Shown here: positions 1 through 6,816 of the stretch, in pieces
Numbering within the stretch: position 1 is the first letter of the stretch
Layout of the letters: each line of letters opens with the position of its first letter
Source: Candidatus Shapirobacteria bacterium
GTDB taxonomy: Bacteria; Patescibacteriota; Microgenomatia; UBA12405; JAHJSD01
DNA length: 10,320 nt
Direction of reading: 5' to 3'
NCBI GenBank assembly: GCA_027021145.1
Contig: JALUUX010000054.1
Span: 1-10,320 of the forward strand
Notes under the pieces: model-generated
Told to the model about the DNA's origin: nothing
Seen by the model: only the letters and a program-made list of their open reading frames with translations
The model's database searches: none
Position numbers and translations under genes: made by a program

Positions 1-888
1 AATTTTTTGGAGGTAATTTACCGCCGCTGCTAAGCCAACGGCGCCGGCAACATTGGGCGTGCCGGCTTCAAAACGAGTAGGCAGCTCAGAGAGAAACTTT
101 GCTTTTTTGGCTTTAACTTCGGCCACCATTCCTCCTCCGACGAGGAGAGGAGGTAGTTCTTCTAAGAGACCCTTTTTTACTAAGAGGCCGCCAATACCCA
201 TGGGTCCCAACATTTTGTGACCGGAAAAGGCGAGAAAGTCGGCGCCTAGCTGGCTAAAGTCAATGGCCAGGTGGGGAGCAGATTGGGCGGCATCGACCAA
301 AACTAGAGCGCCCGCACGATGAGCCGCCCGAACCATGGCCCTAATCGGATTGATAGTTCCCAAGACATTGGAAACATGATTAAGGGCTACCAGTTTGGGC
401 TTGAGATTAAGTTTCTCAAGAAACTGCTGGTAATCAAGGCGGTAGTCTTGGTCAAGGCCGATTAACTCAAGGCGGATGCCTAGGCGCTCCTGGAGTTGTT
501 GCCAAGGGAGAAGATTGGAATGATGTTCGATAATACTGGTGAGGATCAAGTCACCCTTTTTGAGCCAGAGTGGTGCCCAATGATGGGCGACTAAATTGAT
601 TGCTTCAGTGGTATTGCGGACGAAAATTAATTCTTCGGGTTGGGCCCCAAAAAAGGCGGCGATTTGGCTGCGAGCCTCCTCATAAAGTTGAGTGGCTTCA
701 TCCGCTAATTGATGGACTCCGCGATGGATGTTAGCATTATGACGACGATAATAGCGGGTTATCGCCTCAATTACTGGGCGAGGCTTTTGGCTGGTAGCGG
801 CGTTGTCGAAATAAATTAGGGGTCGGCCGCCGATTTGGCGTTTAAGAATGGGAAAATCAGCTCGAATCTGATCAATTAATTGGCTCAT
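1..888 (-). CDS. sufS: SufS-type cysteine desulfurase (partial, C-terminus beyond left edge)
   Basis: PLP-dependent class V aminotransferase-fold enzyme that takes sulfur from L-cysteine, forming alanine and a persulfide, and passes it to the SufBCD scaffold in the cytosol. I translated 296 codons from ATG at 888 without a stop. Visible motifs are YFDNAATSQKP (26-36), NIHRGVH (53-59), the cofactor-stacking His in EHHSN (121-125), VDAAQS (198-203), and the PLP Schiff-base lysine in SGHKMLGP (Lys225), followed by FEAGTPN (273-279). These closely follow E. coli SufS, including the positions of His123 and the lysine. The segment bearing the catalytic persulfide cysteine (near residue 364 in E. 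coli) lies outside the window, so activity cannot be fully judged. The start overlaps the sufD stop by ATGA (888-885), so it is the last visible gene of the suf operon and is probably translationally coupled. Group II (SufS/CsdA) is favoured over IscS by context and motifs. Confidence 0.95.
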   Translation of the reverse strand, partial: MSQLIDQIRADFPILKRQIGGRPLIYFDNAATSQKPRPVIEAITRYYRRHNANIHRGVHQLADEATQLYEEARSQIAAFFGAQPEELIFVRNTTEAINLVAHHWAPLWLKKGDLILTSIIEHHSNLLPWQQLQERLGIRLELIGLDQDYRLDYQQFLEKLNLKPKLVALNHVSNVLGTINPIRAMVRAAHRAGALVLVDAAQSAPHLAIDFSQLGADFLAFSGHKMLGPMGIGGLLVKKGLLEELPPLLVGGGMVAEVKAKKAKFLSELPTRFEAGTPNVAGAVGLAAAVNYLQKI

Positions 889-1403
889 AGGGATGAGAGA
901 TAATTGGTTAATTGTTTTTGGATTGATTGATTTTTAAACCAGGTTCCTTGGTGGAAAAAGGCCCGGATTAGTTGTCGGCGCGCTTGCTGGGGTTTCAAGC
1001 CCCGTTGCTGGAGGTAAAAAAGTTGATTGGGATCAAGGGAGCCAATGCTAGCGGCGTGGCTGGCCCGAACTTGGTTGGTTTTGATTTCTAGCTCGGGTTG
1101 AACTTGGGCTTGGGCCTGGTCAAGGAGAAGGGTTTTTGATTGGAGTTCAGCCTGAGCCTCTTGGGCTTGGGGTTCGATGATAATTCGGGTCTGAACCTTG
1201 ATTCGAGCTTGGTCTTGGCCGCCAACTCGGATTAGAATTTGAGAATGACTTTGGGCTGCCTGATGGCGAATAGTGAGCTCCACCTGGGTTTGGTCTTGGT
1301 TTTGGAACCAACCTAGGACTAAGATAGTTTGCTCCTCTTTGGTTGCAAGACGGGTTTCAATTTGGTGCTGACCTGGTTTTAGCCAAATAAGCTGAGTTTT
1401 CAT
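885..1403 (-). CDS. sufD: Short SufD-like Fe-S scaffold subunit (SufB/SufD family)
   Basis: Scaffold partner that pairs with SufB and docks SufC for Fe-S cluster assembly. At 172 aa it is far shorter than E. coli SufD (about 420 aa). It keeps only a beta-rich core (about 1-110) and the C-terminal helical region. The diagnostic family segment is present: PELEI (103-107), then VRASHAASIG (112-121), which aligns with the SHGAT block of SufD and retains the cluster-site histidine (His116, equivalent to E. coli SufD His360). LDPNQLFYLQQRG (123-135) follows. The protein is very rich in Gln, including an alternating Gln/Ala/Glu stretch at 79-103. Both ends overlap neighbours by ATGA (with sufB at 1403-1400 and sufS at 888-885). 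A GGAAGGGG sequence lies just upstream of the ATG, inside the end of sufB. No frameshift is apparent, so the small size looks genuine. A minimal SufB-like partner is the alternative description. Confidence 0.85.
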   Translation of the reverse strand: MKTQLIWLKPGQHQIETRLATKEEQTILVLGWFQNQDQTQVELTIRHQAAQSHSQILIRVGGQDQARIKVQTRIIIEPQAQEAQAELQSKTLLLDQAQAQVQPELEIKTNQVRASHAASIGSLDPNQLFYLQQRGLKPQQARRQLIRAFFHQGTWFKNQSIQKQLTNYLSSL

Positions 1404-2740
1404 CCGACGGCCCCTTCCATTTCTAATTCTATCAGGCGATTAAGCTCAACGGCATATTCTAAGGGCAGTTGTTTGACCAAAGGCTGAATAAATCCGGCCA
1501 CAATCAAAGCCCGAGCCCGCATTTCGTCAAAACCGCGGCTGGTGAGATAGAAGAGCTGGTCCTGACTAATTTGAGAAACGGTGGCTTCGTGCTCGACGAT
1601 GGCTTTGGCAGTTTCGATTTGATTAAGAGGATAAGTATCGCTTCGGCTTTGGGGATCGAGGATGAGGGCGTCACAGCTGATTTGACTTCGGGCTCCCTCG
1701 GCTCGGGGGGCAATTTTAACTAAGCCGCGATAGCTGGTGCGGCCGCCATCTTTGGCAATGGATTTGGCCACGATCTGACTTGAAGTTTGAGGGGCAAGAT
1801 GGATCATTTTGGCGCCAGTATCTTGATGTTGTTGGTGACTGGCCAGGGCCAGAGAGAGCATTTCCCCATGAGCCTTGGGGCCGGCCAAAATGCAACAAGG
1901 ATATTTCATGGTCACTTTGCTGCCTAGATTACCGTCAACCCACTCCATGACCGCCTCTTCTTCCACCCAGGCGCGTTTAGTGACTAAATTATAGACATTG
2001 GTCGACCAGTTCTGAATCGTGGTGTAGCGGACTCGGGCTCGGGGCTTAACGAAGATTTCGACTACGGCGGCATGGAGCGAAGCGCTAGAGTAAGTAGGAG
2101 CAGTACAGCCTTCAATATAGTGAAGAAAACTACCTTCATCAGCAATAATCAAAGTTCGTTCAAACTGGCCAAAATGAGGGGAGTTGATTCGGAAATAAGC
2201 TTGAAGAGGGATGGCCACTTTTACTTTGGGAGGAACATAGATGAAGCTGCCACCAGACCAGACGGCGGTATTAAGGGCGGCAAATTTGTTGTCTTGAGGA
2301 GGAACGAGTCGACCGAAATATTGTCGCACTAGTTGGGGGTATTGTTGAACCCCCTCCTCCATGCTGACAAAAACCACTCCCTTTCGGGCCAATCTTTGCT
2401 TGAGGGAGCTGTAAATGATTTCTGAGTCATATTGGGCTTTAATCCCTGCTAGGGCTTCTTGTTCTGCTTGGGGGAGGCCGAGTTTTTCGAAGGTGGTTCT
2501 GATTTTGGGTGGTAGATCTTGCCAGCGGGTTTGAGGTTTGGTGGGGGCAGGGCGATAATAACGGAATTGGCTAAAGTCTAGCTGGCTTAAATCGGCTCCC
2601 CAAGTAGGTAAGGCTCGGGCTTGAAAGAGTTTTAGGGCTTGAAGTCGCCGCTGAAGCATCCATTTAGGCTCGCTTTTATGGCGGGAGATGCTGACGACTG
2701 TTTGGTGGGTTAAACCCGTAGTTTTGATCGTCTTATTCAT
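1400..2740 (-). CDS. sufB: SufB Fe-S cluster scaffold protein
   Basis: Core scaffold on which the nascent Fe-S cluster is built, working with SufC ATPase and SufD. It has 446 aa, slightly shorter than typical SufB. Recognisable segments are the N-terminal KPQTRWQDLPPKIRTTFEKLGLPQAEQ region, the block SGGSFIYVPPKVKV at about 162-175, FERTLIIADEGSFLHYIEGCTAP (about 193-215), and the C-terminal run ISCDALILDPQSRSDT, EHEATVSQISQDQLFYLTSRG and ELPLEYAVELNRLI-like sequence ending EMEGAVG. The ending and the PLNQI motif resemble the Gram-positive/archaeal SufB type, which lacks the cysteine that E. coli SufB has at the matching place. A cysteine is kept nearby in ISCDALI (Cys356). The ATG at 2740 overlaps the sufC TGA stop (2739-2737). 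No Shine-Dalgarno site is seen, consistent with translational coupling. Confidence 0.95.
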   Translation of the reverse strand: MNKTIKTTGLTHQTVVSISRHKSEPKWMLQRRLQALKLFQARALPTWGADLSQLDFSQFRYYRPAPTKPQTRWQDLPPKIRTTFEKLGLPQAEQEALAGIKAQYDSEIIYSSLKQRLARKGVVFVSMEEGVQQYPQLVRQYFGRLVPPQDNKFAALNTAVWSGGSFIYVPPKVKVAIPLQAYFRINSPHFGQFERTLIIADEGSFLHYIEGCTAPTYSSASLHAAVVEIFVKPRARVRYTTIQNWSTNVYNLVTKRAWVEEEAVMEWVDGNLGSKVTMKYPCCILAGPKAHGEMLSLALASHQQHQDTGAKMIHLAPQTSSQIVAKSIAKDGGRTSYRGLVKIAPRAEGARSQISCDALILDPQSRSDTYPLNQIETAKAIVEHEATVSQISQDQLFYLTSRGFDEMRARALIVAGFIQPLVKQLPLEYAVELNRLIELEMEGAVG

Positions 2741-3459
2741 GGCGAGAGGTCTTGGTAGCCTTGAGCTTCAATTTGATCGATTAGTTCTTGTTGACCCTGG
2801 GCTACAATTCGGCCAGCTCGGATGATAAAGACTTGGTTGGGTTGGAGTTGTCGCGCCATTCGGGGATAGTGGGTGACGACCAGACAGCCCGTACCTTGAC
2901 GACTAAGTCGTTTAATCGCTTGAGCCACTAATTGGAGGGATTCTATATCAAGGCCGGAATCAGGCTCGTCAAGAAGGGCATATTTGGGTTTGAGAATGAG
3001 CGCTTGAAGGAGTTCTAGTTTTTTGCGTTCACCTCCAGAAAGGCCTTGGTTTAAGCCATGATCAAGGACTGTTTCTTTGAGGGCTAATTGTTTTAATTGA
3101 TGTTGCATTTGGTTTCGAATAGCCTCTAAAGTTGCTGATTGACCCTGTTGTTGAAGTGCCTCCCAAAGAAAGGCCACCGGATCGAGGCCAGGAATGGCGA
3201 TGGGAGTTTGGAAGCCAAGAAAAAGGCCTTGGCGAGCTCTTTTTTCAGGAGCTAATTGGTCAATTCGTTGACCATCAAGAGTTACCCGGCCTTTGAGTTG
3301 ATAGTGAGGGTGGCCTGCTAGGGCTAAGAGAAGCGAGGTCTTGCCGCTGCCGTTAGGCCCCATTAAGACCGTAATTTGGCCGGGTTGAACTGTAAGGCTC
3401 AATTGGTTAACTACTGTTTGGCCTTCAACCTGAACAGTGATCTGATCGAGTTTAAGCAT
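2737..3459 (-). CDS. sufC: SufC ABC-type ATPase of the Suf system
   Basis: Soluble ABC ATPase that binds SufB and SufD and drives conformational change during Fe-S assembly. With start ATG at 3459 it is 240 aa, close to the usual 245-250. All ABC motifs are intact: Walker A GPNGSGKT (34-41), Q-loop region LGFQTPIAIPG (81-91) typical of SufC, signature LSGGERKK (140-147), Walker B YALLDEP (160-166), D-loop SGLD (168-171), and H-loop His197. The frame stays open upstream to a TTG at 3507. I chose 3459 because MLKLDQITVQVEG matches how SufC proteins begin and the extra 16 residues do not look like SufC. It is the first gene of the operon, read divergently from the 16S rRNA gene. A weak promoter sits just upstream. 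It ends in an ATGA overlap with sufB. Confidence 0.93.
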   Translation of the reverse strand: MLKLDQITVQVEGQTVVNQLSLTVQPGQITVLMGPNGSGKTSLLLALAGHPHYQLKGRVTLDGQRIDQLAPEKRARQGLFLGFQTPIAIPGLDPVAFLWEALQQQGQSATLEAIRNQMQHQLKQLALKETVLDHGLNQGLSGGERKKLELLQALILKPKYALLDEPDSGLDIESLQLVAQAIKRLSRQGTGCLVVTHYPRMARQLQPNQVFIIRAGRIVAQGQQELIDQIEAQGYQDLSP

Positions 3460-3478
3460 AAATCTTTGGACTGCTCCG

Positions 3479-3507
3479 ATTTTATCATTCTTTTGTTTTA
3501 GAACCAA
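3479..3507 (-). promoter_or_regulatory. Possible suf operon promoter
   Basis: On the minus strand, TTGGTT (3507-3502) and TAAAAT (3484-3479) are separated by 17 bp. The expected transcription start would leave about 12 nt before the sufC ATG at 3459. The -35 match is weak. Another candidate -10, TATACT (3547-3542), overlaps the rRNA promoter on the other strand. This is an inference from consensus matches only. Confidence 0.3.
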
Positions 3508-3520
3508 AGAATTAATTAGC

Positions 3521-3549
3521 TAGACAGGACTGGACTTTACCAGTATAAT
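3521..3549 (+). promoter_or_regulatory. 16S rRNA promoter
   Basis: TAGACA (3521-3526, five of six bases matching TTGACA) lies 17 bp from a perfect TATAAT (3544-3549). The predicted start is near 3556, about 90 nt before the mature 16S 5' end. AT-rich sequence lies immediately upstream (about 3480-3520), as is usual for strong rRNA promoters. This is the best consensus promoter in the window, at the place where one is needed. Confidence 0.75.
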
Positions 3550-3594
3550 ATAGAAGTAGTAATAATTTAGCACCTTGACAAGGAGTAAGTGAAG

Positions 3595-3615
3595 TCAGGA
3601 TTGTTCGTGGCAGGA
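3595..3615 (+). other. 16S processing stem, 5' arm
   Basis: These 21 nt are complementary to 5370-5390 with a single G-U wobble, enclosing the whole 16S gene in a long helix of the kind cut by RNase III. A possible outer extension pairs CTTGAC (3574-3579) with GTCAAG (5400-5405). Between this arm and the mature 5' end lies a separate 8-bp hairpin (3626-3633 with 3638-3645, loop ACTG). Confidence 0.85.
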
Positions 3616-3846
3616 GGTGGTTGATGCTCTCGAACTGTCGAGGGCGTTCCACTGAGAATTTGATCGTGGTTCAGGATGAACGCTGGCGGCGTGCCTAAGG
3701 CATGCAAGTCGAGCGATCCCGACTTGTCGGGATAGCGGCGAACGGGTGAGTAACACGTACGAACCTACCCCGAAGTGGGGGATAGCCTCGAGAAATCGGG
3801 GGTAATCCCGCATACCCTCGTCCTTCGGACAAGGAAATCCTGGGGG

Positions 3847-4012
3847 AATTTCTAATATCTAATTTCTAATTTCTAATATCTAATATCTAAACAAATTCAA
3901 ATTTTCTAAATTCAAAATTCAAAACAAAATAATTTTATTGTTTTGATATTTGAATTTTGTGCTTTGATATTGTTTCGGATTTAGGATTTCGAATTTAGGA
4001 TTTATGACTTAG
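3847..4012 (+). other. AT-rich intervening sequence inside 16S rRNA (V2 region)
   Basis: An abrupt AT-rich block splits an rRNA hairpin. The flanks still pair: 3835-3841 (AAATCCT) with 4019-4025 (AGGATTT), then 3843-3846 (GGGG) with 4013-4016 (CCCC), so the insertion sits on top of a helix. Inside it are six tandem heptamers (3851-3892), an 11-bp inverted repeat CAAAATTCAAA (3913-3923) with TTTGAATTTTG (3949-3959), and an 11-nt direct repeat ATTTAGGATTT (3979-3989 and 3993-4003). It has no open frame of useful length and is too short and simple for a group I or II intron. The likely fate is either retention as an extended stem or excision by RNase III without religation, as known for intervening sequences in some bacterial rRNAs. 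Confidence 0.85.
3851..3892 (+). repeat. Six tandem 7-bp repeats (TCTAATW)
   Basis: Five perfect TCTAATA/TCTAATT units at 3851, 3858, 3865, 3872 and 3879 are followed by a degenerate sixth, TCTAAAC, at 3886. They form the 5' part of the 16S insertion. The unit length suggests copy-number slippage is possible. Confidence 0.9.
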
Positions 4013-4313
4013 CCCCTGAGGATTTTCTCGCCCGGAGGGCGAGGAAAGGGCGTAACGGCCCGCTTCGGGAGGGGCGTGCGGCCCATCAGCTAGTTGGTGG
4101 GGTAATGGCCCACCAAGGCGATGACGGGTAGCCGGACTGAGAGGTCGGCCGGCCACAAGGGCACTGAGACACGGGCCCTACTCCTACGGGAGGCAGCAGC
4201 TAGGAATATTGCGCAATGGGCGAAAGCCTGACGCAGCGACGCCGCGTGCGGGATGAAGGCCTTCGGGTCGTAAACCGCTAAAGGCCGAAATTCCAGTCGG
4301 CCGATAAGCGCCT

Positions 4314-4349
<36 letters not shown>

Positions 4350-4854
4350 GCGCAAGCGTTATCCGGATTCACTGGGCGTAAAGGGTCCGCAGGCGGTCGG
4401 CTAAGTCCTTTGTCAAAGCCCCCGGCTCAACCGGGGAAAGGCAGAGGATACTGGTCGACTAGACCCACTTCGGAGCCAGTGGAACTTCCCATGTAGGGGT
4501 GAAATCCGTGGATATGGGAAGGAACACCGAGGGCGAAGGCGGCTGGCCAGGAGTGTGGTGACGCTCAGGGACGAAAGCTAGGGGAGCGAACCGGATTAGA
4601 GACCCGGGTAGTCCTAGCCGTAAACGATGCTCGCTAGCTATTCTGGCCTTCGGGCTGGAGTGGCGCAGCTAACGCGTTAAGCGAGCCGCCTGGGGAGTAC
4701 GGCCGCAAGGCTGAAACTCAAACGAATTGGCGGGGAGGCGCACAACCAGTGGAGCATGTGGTTTAATTCGAGACGAAGCGATGAACCTTACCTGGGCTTG
4801 ACATCCCACTTAATGTCGACCCGAAAGGGCGCGGCTAAACGGTGGGACAGCTGG

Positions 4855-4885
<31 letters not shown>

Positions 4886-5330
4886 CGTTCCCTTCAGTGG
4901 GGTAACGAGCGCAACCCCTGCCCCGTGTTACACGTGTCACGGGGGACAGGTCCGACATTTTCGGACAGGAAGGCGGGGACGACGTCAAGTCAGCATGTCG
5001 CTTATGTCCAGGGCGACACACATCCTACAATGGCCGGGACAATGGGTTGCCAAGCCGTGAGGCGGAGCTAATCCCATCAAACCCGGTCTCAGTTGGGATT
5101 GCAGTCTGCAACTCGACTGCATGAACGCGGAATTGGTAGTAATCGGGGATCAGCAGGCCCCGGTGAATACGTTCTCGCCTCTTGCACACACTGCCCGTCA
5201 ACTGAGCCGAGTTGGCAACACCCGAAGGCCCCGACTCGTCGGGGACGAAGGTGGGGCCAGCGAGGAGCGGTAAGTCGTAACAAGGTATCCGTTCTGGAAG
5301 GAGCGGATGGATCACCTCCTTTCTAAGAGG

Positions 5331-5359
5331 AACTTTTTCCCAATTATTTGGGAAAAGTT
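5331..5359 (+). other. Hairpin after the 16S 3' end
   Basis: 5331-5341 (AACTTTTTCCC) pairs with 5350-5359 (GGGAAAAGTT) around an AATTATTT loop, with one extra T. It lies between the mature 16S end and the 3' processing arm. It is followed by AACCAATG, not a T-run, so it is more likely a processing structure than an intrinsic terminator. Confidence 0.6.
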
Positions 5360-5369
5360 AACCAATGCT

Positions 5370-5390
5370 TCCTGCCACGGACAATCCTGA
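5370..5390 (+). other. 16S processing stem, 3' arm
   Basis: Pairs with 3595-3615 over 21 positions (one wobble). Its closeness to the 16S 3' end, with no downstream rRNA, shows that 16S is matured alone rather than cut from a 16S-23S precursor. No T-rich terminator follows, and uppS begins 55 nt later. Confidence 0.85.
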
Positions 5391-5408
5391 TTTGTCTTCG
5401 TCAAGAAG

Positions 5409-5438
5409 TTGAAAGGGCCGGTTTTTGCTAGCTTTAAT
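5409..5438 (+). promoter_or_regulatory. uppS promoter, leaderless type
   Basis: TTGAAA (5409-5414, five of six) and TTTAAT (5433-5438, five of six) are separated by 18 bp. Six bases (TATAGA) then separate the -10 from ATG at 5445, which puts the expected transcription start at the A of the start codon. The -35 lies just after the 16S processing stem. Read-through from the rRNA promoter could also feed uppS. Confidence 0.55.
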
Positions 5439-5444
5439 TATAGA

Positions 5445-6173
5445 ATGAAGGTTGTAGGTGATTATTACCGACTTGACCCCAAGCGGATGCCTCAGCACAT
5501 TGCTATCATTATGGATGGTAACCGGCGTTGGGCTCGAGCTCGAGGGAAAACTACTACTGAGGGCCATCGGGCCGGGGCTCAAAATCTGGTTAAAATTGTT
5601 GAACACTGTGAGCATTTGGGGGTTAAATATTTAACCGTCTATGCCCTGTCAACAGAAAATTGGCGCAAGCGCGCCCGAGCGGAAGTTAGGGGCATCTTTG
5701 ATCTTCTAGTGAGGATTGCCAAGGAAAAAAAAGAAGAGTATAAGCGGAAAGGAATCAAGTTTTTTGTTTTAGGCAATTTTCAGGCCTTCCCCCTTCGAGT
5801 TAGGCGGGCAATTGAGGAGATGCTAAAGATTGTTAAGCGCCACGAGCGGTTAAAATTTAATGTCGCTCTAAATTATGGCGGTCGAGATGAAATCGTTAGG
5901 GCGATCAGAAAAATTATTGCCGATGGGATTAAGCCCTCAGAAGTGGACGAACAATTAATTGCCCGTTATCTTGATACCAATGGTCAGCCTGACCCCGATC
6001 TCATCATTCGGACTGGCGGCGAAATTCGTCTTTCCAATTTTCTTTTGTGGCAATTGTCTTATTCAGAGCTTTATTTTACTGACACTCTGTGGCCAGATTT
6101 TGGACCAAAAGAATTGGAAAAGGCAATTTATGACTATCAACATCGGGAGCGCCGCTTTGGAGGAGGGAAATAA
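5445..6173 (+). CDS. uppS: Isoprenyl transferase (undecaprenyl diphosphate synthase family)
   Basis: cis-prenyltransferase that adds isopentenyl diphosphate units to farnesyl diphosphate to make the C55 carrier lipid used for peptidoglycan and other wall polymers. It acts at the cytosolic face of the membrane. The protein is 242 aa, normal for the family. Conserved segments are HIAIIMDGNRRWARARG (18-34, catalytic Asp24), GHRAG (40-44), LTVYALSTENW (63-73), FNVALNYGGRDEI (138-150), DPDLIIRTGGEIRLSNFLLWQ (183-203; usually RTSGE) and ELYFTDTLWPDF (208-219). The frame is open from a TTG at 5409, but ATG 5445 fits the promoter spacing and avoids residues derived from rRNA flanking sequence. ATG 5487 (MPQHIAIIMDG) is another possible start. 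The stop lies 2 bp from the stop of the convergent pilin-like gene, leaving no room for a terminator between them. Confidence 0.95.
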   Translation: MKVVGDYYRLDPKRMPQHIAIIMDGNRRWARARGKTTTEGHRAGAQNLVKIVEHCEHLGVKYLTVYALSTENWRKRARAEVRGIFDLLVRIAKEKKEEYKRKGIKFFVLGNFQAFPLRVRRAIEEMLKIVKRHERLKFNVALNYGGRDEIVRAIRKIIADGIKPSEVDEQLIARYLDTNGQPDPDLIIRTGGEIRLSNFLLWQLSYSELYFTDTLWPDFGPKELEKAIYDYQHRERRFGGGK

Positions 6174-6175
6174 GA

Positions 6176-6484
6176 TTAGAGGATTGAAAGGTGAAAAATA
6201 GTCTCGATAATTTGGATAATCCAGTAGGTAGCAAAAACGACCAAAAAGCCAATGATGCCGTAAATGATCTTGTTAGTTCCCTCTTTAATTCCTTCAGGGT
6301 TGCCTCTGGAGATGATTAGGTGAACGCCGCCCCAAAGAATCATGCCAAACATTGAGAGGCCAGCAATGATGAGTAAATACTCAAAGGCCCGGGAAATGAT
6401 ATCTCCCAGGGTATTAAGATTAGGATCAAGACCGATGCTGCTAGAGTCAGGAAGAGTGACTTGAGCTAAAACTGGTCGAATCAT
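6176..6484 (-). CDS. Two-helix VirB2/TrbC pilin-like membrane protein (second of pair)
   Basis: A small membrane protein of 102 aa. After a polar N-terminus it has two hydrophobic helices, about 34-58 and 72-95, joined by a short charged loop SRGNPEGIKEGTN (59-71). The topology and the Gly-Asn/Asp-Pro...Ile-Lys-x-Gly loop match the neighbouring gene, so the two are paralogues. I recall this pattern from pilin-like (VirB2/TrbC-type) proteins in CPR genomes. The N-terminus MIRPVLAQ resembles the tail of a cleaved signal peptide, but the upstream frame adds no hydrophobic segment before a stop. It starts 2 nt after the stop of the upstream gene, with no Shine-Dalgarno site, so it is probably translated by coupling. 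No VirB4, VirB6 or other secretion ATPase is in the window, so a pilus role is only suggested. It could instead be a structural membrane protein. Confidence 0.8.
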   Translation of the reverse strand: MIRPVLAQVTLPDSSSIGLDPNLNTLGDIISRAFEYLLIIAGLSMFGMILWGGVHLIISRGNPEGIKEGTNKIIYGIIGFLVVFATYWIIQIIETIFHLSIL

Positions 6485-6486
6485 TG

Positions 6487-6810
6487 TTATTGAAGTCCAG
6501 GAATATGTAATATTTCAACACCAATTAGCCGCAGTAAGAAAAGGGAGAAGATGGTAAAGATTAAACCAATAATGGCACTGGTGATTGTTTCTTGACCGCC
6601 TTTAATTTTTTGAGGATCACCAGCAGAGGTAATGATCTGAATGGCGCCATAGACCATTAAAAGAAAGGCAATGCCACCGACTAGGCCTACTAGTGCTGGC
6701 AAAAACCAACGGATAAAGGACTCGGGCGAATCAATGGGAATACAACCAATGGCAGTATTAATACCTGAACCACTACCAGATCCCGCATCACAAAAAATCG
6801 CTAAGGCCAT
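6487..6810 (-). CDS. Two-helix VirB2/TrbC pilin-like membrane protein (first of pair)
   Basis: A 107-aa protein with a Gly/Ser-rich N-terminus containing two cysteines (Cys7, Cys23), then INTAIGCIPIDSPESF (17-32), helix 1 (about 36-60), loop TSAGDPQKIKGGQE (61-74) and helix 2 (about 76-98), ending HIPGLQ. The GCIP and SAGDP...K.GQE.ITSAI segments match a small-protein family that I recall as common in Microgenomates-like genomes and annotated as pilin or hypothetical. The frame is open to ATG at 6987, but that start would run into the divergent gene. ATG 6810 lies 6 nt after a perfect TATAAT on this strand, the spacing expected for a leaderless message. A TTG slightly upstream (MQLLYNPDMALA) is a weaker alternative. 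The paralogue follows at once. Function is not proven. Confidence 0.8.
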   Translation of the reverse strand: MALAIFCDAGSGSGSGINTAIGCIPIDSPESFIRWFLPALVGLVGGIAFLLMVYGAIQIITSAGDPQKIKGGQETITSAIIGLIFTIFSLFLLRLIGVEILHIPGLQ

Positions 6811-6816
6811 ATCTGG

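Noticed and set aside
1469..2332. Open frames of 60-86 codons overlapping sufB on either strand
   Set aside because: They are shadows of a well-conserved SufB coding region.
885..2739. UGA read as glycine (alternative code of some CPR groups)
   Set aside because: TGA terminates sufC, sufB and sufD exactly at their family-typical ends and in ATGA overlaps.
3460..3507. Extended SufC start at TTG 3507
   Set aside because: The extra 16 residues do not resemble SufC, there is no Shine-Dalgarno site, and MLKLDQITV at 3459 matches the family start.
3851..3892. CRISPR-like array
   Set aside because: Units are 7 bp in direct tandem with no spacers, so this is a simple tandem repeat.
3847..4012. Group I or group II intron in 16S
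   Set aside because: It is too short, too AT-rich and repetitive, with no recognisable catalytic core and no endonuclease frame.
5331..5359. Intrinsic terminator after 16S
   Set aside because: The hairpin is real but is followed by AACCAATG with no T-run, and it lies inside the processing stem.
5409..5444. Extended UppS start at TTG 5409
   Set aside because: It would translate the promoter -35. ATG 5445 fits both the family length and the -10 spacing.
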